The translations under genes and the position numbers were made by a program. DNA of 21,722 bases. Origin: a virus. The stretch lies in IMG/VR virus record IMGVR_UViG_3300035698_003578, positions 1-21,722 of that record. One strand, given 5' to 3'. This document shows, one piece after another, positions 1 to 6,076 of the stretch (its first letter is position 1; the number at the start of each line of letters is the position of its first letter). The notes beneath the pieces were generated by a model that searched no databases, had not been told where the DNA came from, and saw nothing but the letters and a program-made list of their open reading frames with translations.

Positions 1-103
1 TACGGCATAGTCCTTTTATCTCTGACTGAAGATAGTGGTCTTCTCGCTGCCATCTATACTCCTCACAATGAGGACACTTTACCCAAACTTGCCTGTGGCT
101 CAT
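1..103 (-). CDS. Small zinc-ribbon-like protein, C-terminus cut by window edge
   Basis: The reading frame opens with MSHRQVWVKCPHCEEY, with an ATG at 101-103, and runs off the left edge after 34 codons. A CxxC pair (CPHC) followed by charged residues suggests the first half of a zinc ribbon. The start is supported by the purine-rich GAGGTAAGAG just upstream. It follows the YopX gene in the same direction and probably belongs to the same early operon. The rest of the protein is outside the window, so a function cannot be given. Confidence 0.55.
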   Translation of the reverse strand, partial: MSHRQVWVKCPHCEEYRWQREDHYLQSEIKGLCR

Positions 104-129
104 ACTCTTACCTCTTTACTTGTCAAGTT

Positions 130-489
130 TTAGTCCTTTAACTCAAGGTTCTCATAGATGTTGCCGATGACTTTATATAATTTTACCCTAGCAAATGGTG
201 ATAGCCAACTCTCACAACCTTCGTAATTCTCATGCAAACAAAACTTGCCTAAATCTTCGCGCCAAACTACATCGTAAATAACAGGATTAACTTTAGTTAC
301 CCTTAATATATCCCCCTCATATATCTCCTTGCCGTTCTTGTCCTTGAGGCCTGTGTATTGCATGAGTTCTAAATGAGGAGAATAAATACCATAAGTGTGA
401 GCAATCTTACCCTCACAACTTATCTCGAATCCCTCATACCACATCTTCTTAGTTGCACTATCCCACGCTCTAAACTTAATCTCTCTCAT
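130..489 (-). CDS. YopX family phage protein
   Basis: This 119-residue protein has the hallmarks of the YopX family. The N-terminus reads MREIKFRAWD, the middle has the LMQYTGLKDKNGKEIYEGDI block (residues about 42-62), and the end reads VIGNIYENLEL. The family is common in phages of Gram-positive and related hosts; its biochemical role is unknown. The ATG overlaps the stop of the upstream sigma-like gene (ATGA), and GGGAGG lies a few bases before it, so the pair is translationally coupled. The length is usual for the family and nothing is missing. Confidence 0.9.
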   Translation of the reverse strand: MREIKFRAWDSATKKMWYEGFEISCEGKIAHTYGIYSPHLELMQYTGLKDKNGKEIYEGDILRVTKVNPVIYDVVWREDLGKFCLHENYEGCESWLSPFARVKLYKVIGNIYENLELKD

Positions 490-836
490 TTCTTACCTCC
501 CAAGAAATATCTCATGTGTTCCAACGCCCTCTCTTCCATATACCGTACCTCCTTAACTGTCTTACTTATCCAGAACGCTACGTCTTTGTAGTCGTGGCTA
601 AATATAGTTACCGCTATTATTATTAACCTCTCTGTCGGCCTGAGACTTTGTATTGCCCTGTCAATATCGCACTTGTATATGACAGGCATCTCAAAGGTGG
701 CTCGCCTACCTTTCCGGCTTCCTGTAAACACCTCTTCACTAACATCATCATCAAACGGCTCCGGTAATCTCCCTTCTTGTAAACTTACATAGTTCGATAG
801 TAACCAGATAAATTGTATTGGTAGAATAACCTTCAC
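486..836 (-). CDS. Sigma-70 region 4-like / phage transcription regulator
   Basis: The 116-residue product has a C-terminal half with the pattern of sigma region 4 or of RinA/ArpU-type phage activators: LRPTERLIII (about 66-75), then a helix-turn-helix DYKDVAFWISKTVKEVRYMEERALEHM. Regulators of this type usually switch on late or packaging genes. The position near the far end of the early operon fits that role, but this is inference. The start is a GTG, preceded by AGGTG and an overlapping ATG in another frame, so the first residues are uncertain. The N-terminal 60 residues match nothing I recognise. Confidence 0.6.
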   Translation of the reverse strand: MKVILPIQFIWLLSNYVSLQEGRLPEPFDDDVSEEVFTGSRKGRRATFEMPVIYKCDIDRAIQSLRPTERLIIIAVTIFSHDYKDVAFWISKTVKEVRYMEERALEHMRYFLGGKK

Positions 837-874
837 TCATTTTCACACCTGCATATCAACATTTTCCTTGTGTT

Positions 875-1309
875 TTACTTGCCAGCTCTTCTTTGCCCAT
901 CATTATAGCCCTTTTTATAACCAGCACGATAACCACTAGTATGCGTCCTCAAATGCTCACTGTGAGTAACCATTTCCAGGTTTCCCAACTGATTATCGCC
1001 CTTATTACCATTCTTATGGTGAACAATTTCCCACGGCCAGAGACACCTACCCAAATGTTTGGCCATTACGAGGCGATGTTCCAGAACATAACCATTCTTA
1101 CGTGCCATTGGGTAGAAAAAGTCATCTTGGTGGAGTAAGACTCCCACATAACCAACCCCTGGGTGAGAACACCCACCACACCAGCGCCCATTGCGACTTC
1201 CCTTCGCCGCACAGCTTTTGCAAAGACTGGGAAGTTTAGGCCAACCATCACCAGTAAAAGTATGCAACATTCTCCCACATTCCTTGCACCTTAACACATT
1301 ATCCGCCAT
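875..1309 (-). CDS. Free-standing HNH homing endonuclease (HNH1)
   Basis: This 144-residue protein begins with a zinc ribbon (C8, C11, C30, C33). The HNH core follows: EHRLVMAKHLGRC at 77-89, VHHKNGNKGDN at 96-106, NLE at 110-112 and H116/H119. This is the architecture of phage-type HNH nucleases that cut DNA and spread as free-standing homing genes. It interrupts an otherwise tightly packed operon and carries its own promoter at 1318-1346, unlike its neighbours. No SD precedes the ATG; only 8 bases separate it from the -10 box, so the mRNA is probably leaderless. Its core closely resembles HNH3 at 8573-9094 but not HNH2 at 7515-8009. Confidence 0.9.
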   Translation of the reverse strand: MADNVLRCKECGRMLHTFTGDGWPKLPSLCKSCAAKGSRNGRWCGGCSHPGVGYVGVLLHQDDFFYPMARKNGYVLEHRLVMAKHLGRCLWPWEIVHHKNGNKGDNQLGNLEMVTHSEHLRTHTSGYRAGYKKGYNDGQRRAGK

Positions 1310-1317
1310 TAATTTTT

Positions 1318-1346
1318 ACCATACCACAATATGTAGGGTTTGTCAA
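1318..1346 (-). promoter_or_regulatory. Promoter of HNH1
   Basis: On the minus strand TTGACA (1341-1346) is followed, after exactly 17 bases, by TATGGT (1318-1323). A TGG extension makes it an extended -10. Transcription should begin about 1311, one or two bases before the ATG at 1309. Basis: seen in sequence; activity is inferred. Confidence 0.65.
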
Positions 1347-1360
1347 GTTTTTCTGGGTTC

Positions 1361-1744
1361 TCAATGCTCATTGGTTGCCTCTAACTTAGCTAATCTCATT
1401 TGTTCTTTGCACTCACCATTAAGTGTTTCTGTGCTTGAGTCCCAACTATCTGAAAAATACCTTGGAGGGTATTTCATTATGTATTCGCACCATGCCATAG
1501 CCTTTCTTGTTTCTGCTTTTATACCTACAAAATGTCTTATTAACTCAAGGCTATGTTTTCCGCACTGTCCAAATTCAATAATATGAACTCGTGCAAAGCA
1601 AGTTCCAACACCATTTACACGAGATTCCACATGACCACTTCCAACGACTCTGTAATAGGGATAGTTTTGCTCAAGTAGCTCCGTATCAGTGTGGTAGAAT
1701 ATCGGGCCAGGAAACCTATACTTAGCATGGATGTTCCAGTTCAT
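1361..1744 (-). CDS. Hypothetical early phage protein
   Basis: The 127-residue product is not recognised. It starts MNWNIHAKYRF, has single cysteines and histidines but no clear metal site, and no membrane segment. The middle (HIIEFGQCGKHSLELIRHF, about 54-72) looks like a compact helical segment. The ATG overlaps the stop of the upstream gene inside the 16-base string GGAGGTTGAGGAATGA, which supplies both the SD and the coupled stop/start. It ends just before the HNH1 promoter, so HNH1 seems to have been inserted directly behind it. Confidence 0.65.
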   Translation of the reverse strand: MNWNIHAKYRFPGPIFYHTDTELLEQNYPYYRVVGSGHVESRVNGVGTCFARVHIIEFGQCGKHSLELIRHFVGIKAETRKAMAWCEYIMKYPPRYFSDSWDSSTETLNGECKEQMRLAKLEATNEH

Positions 1745-1756
1745 TCCTCAACCTCC
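1741..1756 (-). repeat. 16-bp SD-stop-start repeat, copy 1 of 3
   Basis: The string GGAGGTTGAGGAATGA (minus strand) occurs identically at 1741-1756, 4951-4966 and 5091-5106. Each copy supplies an SD and the ATG of the downstream gene. In copies 1 and 2 it also encodes the end of the upstream protein (VEE-stop). Near-variants stand before the genes starting at 2143 (GGAGGTAAGGAATGA) and 2004. Confidence 0.7.
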
Positions 1757-2004
1757 TTCTTAACCTTTTTGCGACCCTTATTCTTTACTCTTTCATAACT
1801 TATCGGTTTATCTACACCGCGAACACGCAGGCTAAAGTCCTCGCATAAGCTAACAATGTTTTCGGTAACTAGATGGATGCTGTCCTTGTATCCATAGTGA
1901 ACATCCCCTATCCAGTCACTAATAGCTCCTGAGACATTCATCCTCAGTTGTCCTAAAGCCTTCTTGTAATCGGCATCGTCCAACCAGTATACAGGCTTGT
2001 TCAT
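1741..2004 (-). CDS. Hypothetical early phage protein
   Basis: The 87-residue product begins MNKPVYWLDDADYKKALGQL and ends in a lysine-rich tail followed by EVEE. No domain is recognised. The last codons are at the same time the ribosome binding site of the next gene (GGAGGTTGAGGAATGA). The start is preceded by GGAGAAGGTGAGG, and its ATG overlaps the stop of a 12-codon mini-ORF. Real coding is supported by this coupling at both ends; function is unknown. Confidence 0.65.
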   Translation of the reverse strand: MNKPVYWLDDADYKKALGQLRMNVSGAISDWIGDVHYGYKDSIHLVTENIVSLCEDFSLRVRGVDKPISYERVKNKGRKKVKKEVEE

Positions 2005-2039
2005 TCCCTCACCTTCTCCAACTTCTCTTTGTCATTCAT
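2001..2039 (-). CDS. Twelve-codon coupling mini-ORF
   Basis: ATG at 2037-2039 opens MNDKEKLEKVRE and stops in TGA, which overlaps the ATG of the next gene. GGAGGAAGAG lies directly before it. It overlaps the end of the upstream small membrane protein by 4 bases. It may serve only to hand ribosomes from one gene to the next; a functional peptide is possible but unsupported. Confidence 0.35.
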   Translation of the reverse strand: MNDKEKLEKVRE

Positions 2040-2143
2040 CTCTTCCTCCATTTATCTTTCAGCCAGTGAGTTAGACAGTGCATAGTCTCACAGAACATGA
2101 AACAACATATCATACAGATTACTAACTCAAGCCACCAGTTCAT
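2036..2143 (-). CDS. Small cysteine-rich membrane protein
   Basis: This 35-residue ORF starts MNWWLELVICMICCFMFCET and ends in a basic tail KDKWRKR. Residues 3-18 are hydrophobic enough for one membrane span, with the basic tail expected on the inner side. The SD GGAGGTAAGGA before the ATG is strong. It overlaps the gene upstream (ATGA arrangement). It is too short for family assignment; its early-operon position argues against a lysis role. Confidence 0.5.
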   Translation of the reverse strand: MNWWLELVICMICCFMFCETMHCLTHWLKDKWRKR

Positions 2144-2445
2144 TCCTTACCTCCAAACGCCTTGTAACAAGCCTGATATAGAGCTTGAGCAAGGTCTTTG
2201 TCAAATATCAATCCCGAACTAACGCCTGAGTATTGAGCTACAGCACCAACTCGTTGGTTTTTCTCCTGTGATACTAACCAGTACTCTAACTTCGGCACAG
2301 CATACTTGAATAGGTTGTTGAGGTCTATTGGGGGTAAGTCTCTTGATACCTCTTCTTTACCAAAACACCAAGCCTCGGCAGTTTCCCACCATGTAAATCC
2401 ACACTGTTCCCAAAACCATTGTATCTGTTCTTTAGTCGGTATCAT
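2140..2445 (-). CDS. Phage protein, possibly ABA-sandwich-like
   Basis: This 101-residue protein starts MIPTKEQIQWFWEQCGF, contains the conserved-looking block DLPPIDLNNLFKYAVPKLEYW (about 36-56) and ends FDKDLAQALYQACYKAFGG. The alternation of aromatic residues and the final helix resemble small phage proteins annotated with an ABA-sandwich domain; this is recall, not a search. The function of that group is unknown. AAGGAG before the ATG is formed by the last codons and stop of the upstream gene. Confidence 0.6.
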   Translation of the reverse strand: MIPTKEQIQWFWEQCGFTWWETAEAWCFGKEEVSRDLPPIDLNNLFKYAVPKLEYWLVSQEKNQRVGAVAQYSGVSSGLIFDKDLAQALYQACYKAFGGKE

Positions 2446-2448
2446 TTT

Positions 2449-2781
2449 CTAACTCCTTCTTATCATAGATTCTTTTAAAGCTATTACCCTATCTTTATCA
2501 GCTAACCTCTCTTCATAATACCTCCCCATTAGAGTTATAGCTTCTATTAATTCATCTTTAGAGAGTTCCTCAAGCAGTTTTCCCCTAAATCTTATTATTT
2601 CTTTCACAGTTTCCTCCTTCTTATCAGGTAACGGACACCACTTAGGGATAGGTACGCCCCATATTTCTTTTAATATCCGACCTTTTTTCTCACAGTAATG
2701 TTTACCCTCACTAAACACCCAGCCACAATTAGTACACTCTCCGCAATGTTCATACTCAAACGTAACCGTCTCAATCTTCAT
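2449..2781 (-). CDS. Cysteine-rich zinc-binding protein with C-terminal helix
   Basis: In the 110-residue product, residues 13-50 hold HCGECTNCGW, HYC and KWCPLP: two CxxC-like pairs plus additional Cys/His that should bind zinc. The C-terminal 50 residues (EELSKDELIEAITLMGRYYEERLADKDRVI) are strongly helical and may form a coiled coil. The SD GGAGGGGAA precedes the ATG, which overlaps the upstream nuclease gene. It could be a DNA- or protein-binding accessory factor. The exact role is unknown. Confidence 0.6.
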   Translation of the reverse strand: MKIETVTFEYEHCGECTNCGWVFSEGKHYCEKKGRILKEIWGVPIPKWCPLPDKKEETVKEIIRFRGKLLEELSKDELIEAITLMGRYYEERLADKDRVIALKESMIRRS

Positions 2782-3170
2782 TTCCCCTCCAATAATTTTA
2801 TCTTCTCTTTCAACTCTATCTTGATGGCCTCACGGTCTATAGGGCGTTCCTTTATGGTTGAGTTAGCTAATATCTGTAAGTCTACAATCTCATCCAGTGT
2901 TAGAGCTTCATACATAAAGGTCACTATTAAAATATGGTCATTATCTATTAACTGGTGACACTCAGGACAAAGAGGATGTACGTTCCTCAAATCCCAACGC
3001 ACTGTCTTTCTTCTGCGCCGGTACAGATGGCACGTTTGTATCTCTCCACCTACATACCTCTTGCACCGCTTACAGTAACCGCCTGATATTAAGCGAACAT
3101 AGGTTCTCACTAACCCGTCTAATACCTCGTCACTAATCTTCTTAGGCTTGCTTGGTTTTGGAATTTTCAT
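2778..3170 (-). CDS. NinG-like / HNH recombination nuclease
   Basis: The product is about 130 residues from MKIPKPSKPKK. A central module carries the order CKRC (about residues 34-37), TCHLYRRRRKTVRWDLRNVHPLC and CPECHQLID, the Cys/His arrangement of lambda NinG (Rap)-like and HNH nucleases, which resolve recombination intermediates. It lies downstream of the Rad52-like and ATPase genes, which suits recombination or replication. A GTG five codons upstream (3185) is possible, but the ATG at 3170 has GGGGTG in front. It overlaps the preceding small ORF by 29 bases. Unlike the homing HNH genes it has no promoter of its own and is locked into the operon. Confidence 0.7.
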   Translation of the reverse strand: MKIPKPSKPKKISDEVLDGLVRTYVRLISGGYCKRCKRYVGGEIQTCHLYRRRRKTVRWDLRNVHPLCPECHQLIDNDHILIVTFMYEALTLDEIVDLQILANSTIKERPIDREAIKIELKEKIKLLEGK

Positions 3171-3291
3171 TCTTATACACCCCACTAAGATATACTTTTA
3201 ACGCAGATTCCCAGCCCCAAGTTAAGTAACCTTTACGCTTCTTATAATCTTTAAGGTCTTGGATTATCTTCTCTATCTGCTTTGGTTTCAT
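3142..3291 (-). CDS. Small basic phage protein
   Basis: A 49-residue ORF starts MKPKQIEKIIQDLKDYKKRK and continues GYLTWGWESALKVYLSG. It is rich in lysine and predicted mostly helical. AGAGGAAC precedes the ATG. Its end overlaps the start of the NinG-like nuclease by 29 bases, and its start lies 18 bases after the ATPase stop, so it fills a gap that would otherwise be empty. No family is recognised. Confidence 0.55.
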   Translation of the reverse strand: MKPKQIEKIIQDLKDYKKRKGYLTWGWESALKVYLSGVYKNENSKTKQA

Positions 3292-3308
3292 AGTTCCTCT
3301 AATAACCT

Positions 3309-4310
3309 CTACTTATCAACATACTTTGTACCAAAACATTCATCGCACTCACCACCCTTTGTAAAGCCCTGGCCTCGACATGATGAGCATTTAACAACCT
3401 CTCTAAAGTTTAATATCTTTACGCCCATATTATCCACAGTGTAAGTAAAGGTTCTTCCATTTACCCTGCGATTTGATTCTTTTACTTCACCCACTGTTAG
3501 TAATATATCTTTGTCATTTTTACCGAAGCCATCCAACAATAACTCACAGTCAGTAAAGTCTTTAGTAAATTGACCGCCTCTCCCTGCCCCCGCACCCTCT
3601 CCTTTCTGAAGGGCTACAATAGCGATACCGCTCCCTAGTTCTTTTTTAATATCCTCTAAGACCTTACTGATAGTAAATAGTTGGTTGGCATCTATGTTAA
3701 TCCAGTCTATTATATTTATCCTGTCCTTTACAATATGCTCGGCATAATCACCCCTCACAGGTAAAAGCTCAAACTTATCATACCCATTACTGTCTACCCA
3801 TTCTATCCAATCCATATCACACATACGGTTATAAAATCTTGACGATGGCTTAGGGGGGTCATCTAACGTAGTATACTCATTACCCATTAAAACAGGTGAG
3901 CGATCTACATTTTCCCCGCAAAAACTCATGGCCTGTAAAGTCTTAGATTTGTTCTTTACCCCTGAAAGCAAAACTAAATCACCCTCTCGTATGATAACAT
4001 CCTCAGCAAAGTCCATCTCCATTCCTGTGTCAAAGTTCCTGGGGAATATCAAGTCGAAAGGTGGTCTGCGCTTTCTATCAGGATGGAACACACGCACTGG
4101 CTTTACCTGAGTAATAACCTTGTAAACTCCATCATTACGGCCAGAAGGTTTAACTACCTTTTCTTTTGCTAGGTTTATCATCTGTTGCCGGATACCATCC
4201 CATGCAGGAGTACCGTGTTCAAGGCGTAGCTCTTCCCTTAAATATTTAAGGCTAACCTCCTTCCCTTGGCAGGCAAGTAGAAACTCTTTTAACTTATCAC
4301 TTAAATACAT
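3309..4310 (-). CDS. RecA/DnaB-like ATPase with winged-helix N-terminus and DnaJ-type zinc finger
   Basis: The product has 333 residues. Residues 1-65 look like a winged-helix DNA-binding domain. A RecA/DnaB-type core follows: GDLVLLSGVKNKSKT (110-124) is the P-loop position but has Ser where the canonical Gly should be (GxxxxSKT), INIIDW (198-203) is the Walker B strand, and IAIVALQKGEGAGAGRGG (229-246) matches the sensor/loop region. Residues 308-327 (CSSCRGQGF, CDECFGTKY) repeat the CxxCxGxG half-sites of the DnaJ zinc finger, an unusual tail for such an ATPase. The likely role is replicative helicase, helicase loader or origin binder. AAAGGAGG precedes the ATG. The iteron array lies directly upstream, so the winged helix is a candidate iteron binder (inference). 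Confidence 0.65.
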   Translation of the reverse strand: MYLSDKLKEFLLACQGKEVSLKYLREELRLEHGTPAWDGIRQQMINLAKEKVVKPSGRNDGVYKVITQVKPVRVFHPDRKRRPPFDLIFPRNFDTGMEMDFAEDVIIREGDLVLLSGVKNKSKTLQAMSFCGENVDRSPVLMGNEYTTLDDPPKPSSRFYNRMCDMDWIEWVDSNGYDKFELLPVRGDYAEHIVKDRINIIDWINIDANQLFTISKVLEDIKKELGSGIAIVALQKGEGAGAGRGGQFTKDFTDCELLLDGFGKNDKDILLTVGEVKESNRRVNGRTFTYTVDNMGVKILNFREVVKCSSCRGQGFTKGGECDECFGTKYVDK

Positions 4311-4320
4311 CCAACCTCCT

Positions 4321-4441
4321 TTGACGCTGTTGACGGGATTGACGGTAAAGACGTTGATTGACGCTGGCTGAGACTAAGGATTGACGGGATTGACGCTACC
4401 AGTCTCAGCGTCAAAGCCCTATATATAATATATATTTTATA
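4321..4441. other. Iteron array and AT-rich tract: candidate replication origin or operator
   Basis: TTGACG begins at 4321, 4330, 4339, 4358, 4381 and 4390 on the plus strand. The spacing is exactly 9 bases within 4321-4339 and again within 4381-4390, with a degenerate unit (AAGACG) at 4348 keeping the phase. An inverted copy (CGTCAA) lies at 4409-4414. TTGACGCTGGCTGAGACT (4358-4375) and AGTCTCAGCGTCAA (4401-4414) form a large imperfect inverted repeat. A run of A/T (4420-4437) follows. Iterons beside an AT-rich element and a DNA-binding ATPase gene are typical of phage and plasmid origins. Control of the ATPase gene is the alternative. Confidence 0.6.
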
Positions 4442-4703
4442 ACTCATACTCTTTATACTTACGCTTACCTTTAATGATAGCATTTAACTTATCAATTTCT
4501 AATAAAGCCTTAGCATTATTCTTTCTACTGTTGGTAAGTTCAGCTCTTAGTCTGTCAAAGTCATATCTCCATTGAGTAGGCTCTGGCTCTGGTGTTACTT
4601 GAGGTTGTTTAACTATTATAGGAGGTAAGTCTTCACCGTTAACCTCGGCCTCGTAACGCCTGAATGTATAACTGCATGGGAAATCAAACAAGTCTTTGCT
4701 CAT
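4437..4703 (-). CDS. Hypothetical early protein with C-terminal coiled coil
   Basis: This 88-residue product starts MSKDLFDFPCSYTFRRYEAE. The middle is proline-rich (QPQVTPEPEPTQW, about 40-52). The last 35 residues (DRLRAELTNSRKNNAKALLEIDKLNAII) are a likely coiled coil. I chose the ATG at 4703 because AAGGGAGGG stands just in front of it; a GTG six codons upstream would place that SD inside the gene. The gene sits immediately upstream of the iteron array, so it may take part in replication. No family is recognised. Confidence 0.6.
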   Translation of the reverse strand: MSKDLFDFPCSYTFRRYEAEVNGEDLPPIIVKQPQVTPEPEPTQWRYDFDRLRAELTNSRKNNAKALLEIDKLNAIIKGKRKYKEYEL

Positions 4704-4812
4704 CTTCCCTCCCTTTATCACACCCTAATTGATAGGCTGTCTTGTCAATTAGCTCTGAAGGTGTCAGCAATCCACTATCATAAGGCTTTGGCTTCTTCAC
4801 ATCCTCAATCAT
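4684..4812 (-). CDS. Small hypothetical protein
   Basis: This 42-codon ORF reads MIEDVKKPKPYDSGLLTPSE and ends CDKGREDEQRLV. The SD GGAGG in TTGGAGGCCACC lies six bases before the ATG. It overlaps the end of the upstream ORF by 8 bases and the start of the downstream gene by 20. The overlapping chain of starts and SDs argues that it is translated. No motif suggests a function. Confidence 0.45.
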   Translation of the reverse strand: MIEDVKKPKPYDSGLLTPSELIDKTAYQLGCDKGREDEQRLV

Positions 4813-4954
4813 TGGTGGCCTCCAAGTCTTCTACCTTCTTCTCCTGCTCTATTAGGTCATTAAGTATTTTCGTAGCTGTACTATACTTCTCATTCTCGAT
4901 AGCCCTTTTAACCCATGCTAGAGCGTCAGACCTTTTCATTTTTATAACAGTCAT
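4805..4954 (-). CDS. Small helical hypothetical protein
   Basis: This 49-codon ORF begins MTVIKMKRSDALAWVKRAIE and continues as a charged helix (TKILNDLIEQEKKVEDLEA). The GGAGGTTGAGGAATGA string provides its SD and overlaps the stop of the preceding ORF. It is likely an alpha-helical small phage protein; nothing more can be said from sequence. Confidence 0.5.
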   Translation of the reverse strand: MTVIKMKRSDALAWVKRAIENEKYSTATKILNDLIEQEKKVEDLEATND

Positions 4955-4966
4955 TCCTCAACCTCC
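4951..4966 (-). repeat. 16-bp SD-stop-start repeat, copy 2 of 3
   Basis: Identical to the string at 1741-1756. It encodes the VEE-stop end of the 47-residue ORF and starts the 49-residue ORF. Confidence 0.7.
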
Positions 4967-5094
4967 ATCACATTGGCGGCCTCCTGACCATGTTTTATTC
5001 CGTGGGCCATAGCATCAACATATAACTTGTGCAAAAGCGATTCCAGCCATAACCAGTGAGCCTCTGCCAGTTCTCTCGCTTCTTCCTCTGTCAT
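4951..5094 (-). CDS. Small hypothetical protein, helical
   Basis: This 47-codon ORF begins MTEEEAREL and continues AEAHWLWLESLLHKLYVDAM, then AHGIKHGQEA, ending EVEE. The helix followed by a HGxxHG-like segment is a pattern often seen in small phage proteins of unknown role. Both its own start and that of the next gene lie in identical copies of GGAGGTTGAGGAATGA. It does not interrupt any recognisable larger gene. Confidence 0.55.
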   Translation of the reverse strand: MTEEEARELAEAHWLWLESLLHKLYVDAMAHGIKHGQEAANVMEVEE

Positions 5095-5106
5095 TCCTCA
5101 ACCTCC
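5091..5106 (-). repeat. 16-bp SD-stop-start repeat, copy 3 of 3
   Basis: Identical to the other two copies. Here the upstream ORF stops just before it (TAA at 5107-5109), so only the SD and start functions are used. Confidence 0.7.
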
Positions 5107-5199
5107 TTACTCTGTGGGGCTTTCCCCACTATGGGTATTCACCCCACAATGCTTACTGGCTGATACATCGACTTTAACGGTACATTTAAGGGTAGGCAT
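5107..5199 (-). CDS. Small cysteine-containing protein, start uncertain
   Basis: From the ATG at 5197-5199 the product is 30 residues: MPTLKCTVKVDVSASKHCGV and a polar tail. The same frame is open upstream for nine more codons (IACWCGEAV), back to a TGA at 5227-5229. These add a CxCG pair that would complete a four-cysteine zinc site with the two cysteines downstream. The upstream segment has no ATG, GTG or TTG; the only candidate start is ATA at 5224-5226, and no SD is seen for either start. The ORF follows the Rad52-like gene and ends just before a strong SD. Either a short ATG form or a longer non-AUG form is possible. Confidence 0.4.
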   Translation of the reverse strand: MPTLKCTVKVDVSASKHCGVNTHSGESPTE

Positions 5200-5233
5200 T
5201 ACTGCTTCACCACACCAGCAAGCTATTCAGTTT

Positions 5234-6076
5234 TTATTTATCCCATCCGGCCAGTTCTTTAATCTCTTCATAGCACTTAGCCGGTTCTTTCTTTAGCCGT
5301 TGCTCGGATATCTTCAGAGAATTGACTACCCAAGTTAGGTTGTAAGATTTACCATGACGGGCTATCCATTCCATGAGCTCTTTAATGGTAGCAGGGACGT
5401 CCTTCAAGCCGCTTTCACTGGTATCTTGTTGGGTTGCTTCTAGAACGGCCTCTAGTGCACCAGGCGCCGGCTCAAGTATCTTGCTAGTGGGGATATCCTC
5501 TGACGCCTTTTCAGGCTTGTGCTTGTTCTCCACAGGCTTATCTTTGTGCTCGTGACACCATTCGCCAGTATCACCTATCGGATGGGCGTAGGCTTTCATC
5601 TTGCCTCTCATAAAGAAAGCTGTATTATGTTCTTTACACCAGTGGTGAGACTTTTCAATGGGCGCTTCTTGCGTTAGCGGTTTAGCCTCTTTCGGTTTAC
5701 TATTACCGTGTAAGCCCTTGAAAACATCCATACCAATCTCTAATTGTTGAGCTGATATCTTGGTGAATCCGTCTGTAACAGCACCCTTGAAAGCGTCTCC
5801 CCTGTCCTGGTTATCATTACCACCATAAGCCTCACCGTAAAACCCGTACTCCGGTATCTCCATAACAACCCTCATGATGATATCTTTTTCCATCATCTCT
5901 ACCGGCTCCCCTTTTAGAGTCCATGACCCGATACCAAATACGTCATTGATTCTCTCTGCCACATAGATTGACTTTATAGTTGACAGATAAGGCTTTGTTG
6001 GATGAGGTGATACCGCTTCACCGGGCAGGGGTTCACGCAATTTTGCCCTCATTTCAGTAGTGATTTTTTCGTTCAC
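5234..6076 (-). CDS. Rad52/DdrA-like single-strand annealing protein
   Basis: This 280-residue protein's N-terminal 120 residues show the Rad52-type annealing fold signature. LREPLPGEAVSPHPTKPYLS (13-32) is followed by IKSIYVAERINDVFGIGSW, then strands around MRVVMEIPEYGFYGEAYGG, and DAFKGAVTDGFTKIS (about 95-109). Such phage recombinases anneal complementary single strands during repair and recombination of replicating DNA. The middle has a His/Cys-containing stretch (HHWCKEHNTAFF, WCHEH) that may bind metal. The C-terminus (about 235-280) is a helical partner-binding tail. It overlaps the preceding 61-residue gene by 4 bases and lies in the same operon as the ATPase and NinG-like nuclease, consistent with a recombination module. 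Confidence 0.75.
   Translation of the reverse strand: MNEKITTEMRAKLREPLPGEAVSPHPTKPYLSTIKSIYVAERINDVFGIGSWTLKGEPVEMMEKDIIMRVVMEIPEYGFYGEAYGGNDNQDRGDAFKGAVTDGFTKISAQQLEIGMDVFKGLHGNSKPKEAKPLTQEAPIEKSHHWCKEHNTAFFMRGKMKAYAHPIGDTGEWCHEHKDKPVENKHKPEKASEDIPTSKILEPAPGALEAVLEATQQDTSESGLKDVPATIKELMEWIARHGKSYNLTWVVNSLKISEQRLKKEPAKCYEEIKELAGWDK

Noticed and set aside
101-126. TTGACA at 121-126 (minus) as a promoter for the left-edge gene
   Set aside because: At a 17-base spacing the -10 position overlaps the start codon and reads ATGAGC, not a -10 box.
4321-4395. The direct repeats as a CRISPR array
   Set aside because: Units are 9 bases with no unique spacers of 30 bases and no cas genes are present.
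4301-4483. Minus-strand open frame of 60 codons across the iteron array
   Set aside because: Its content is only the translated iterons (low-complexity Ser/Leu/Ile), it overlaps the ATPase start and it has no SD.
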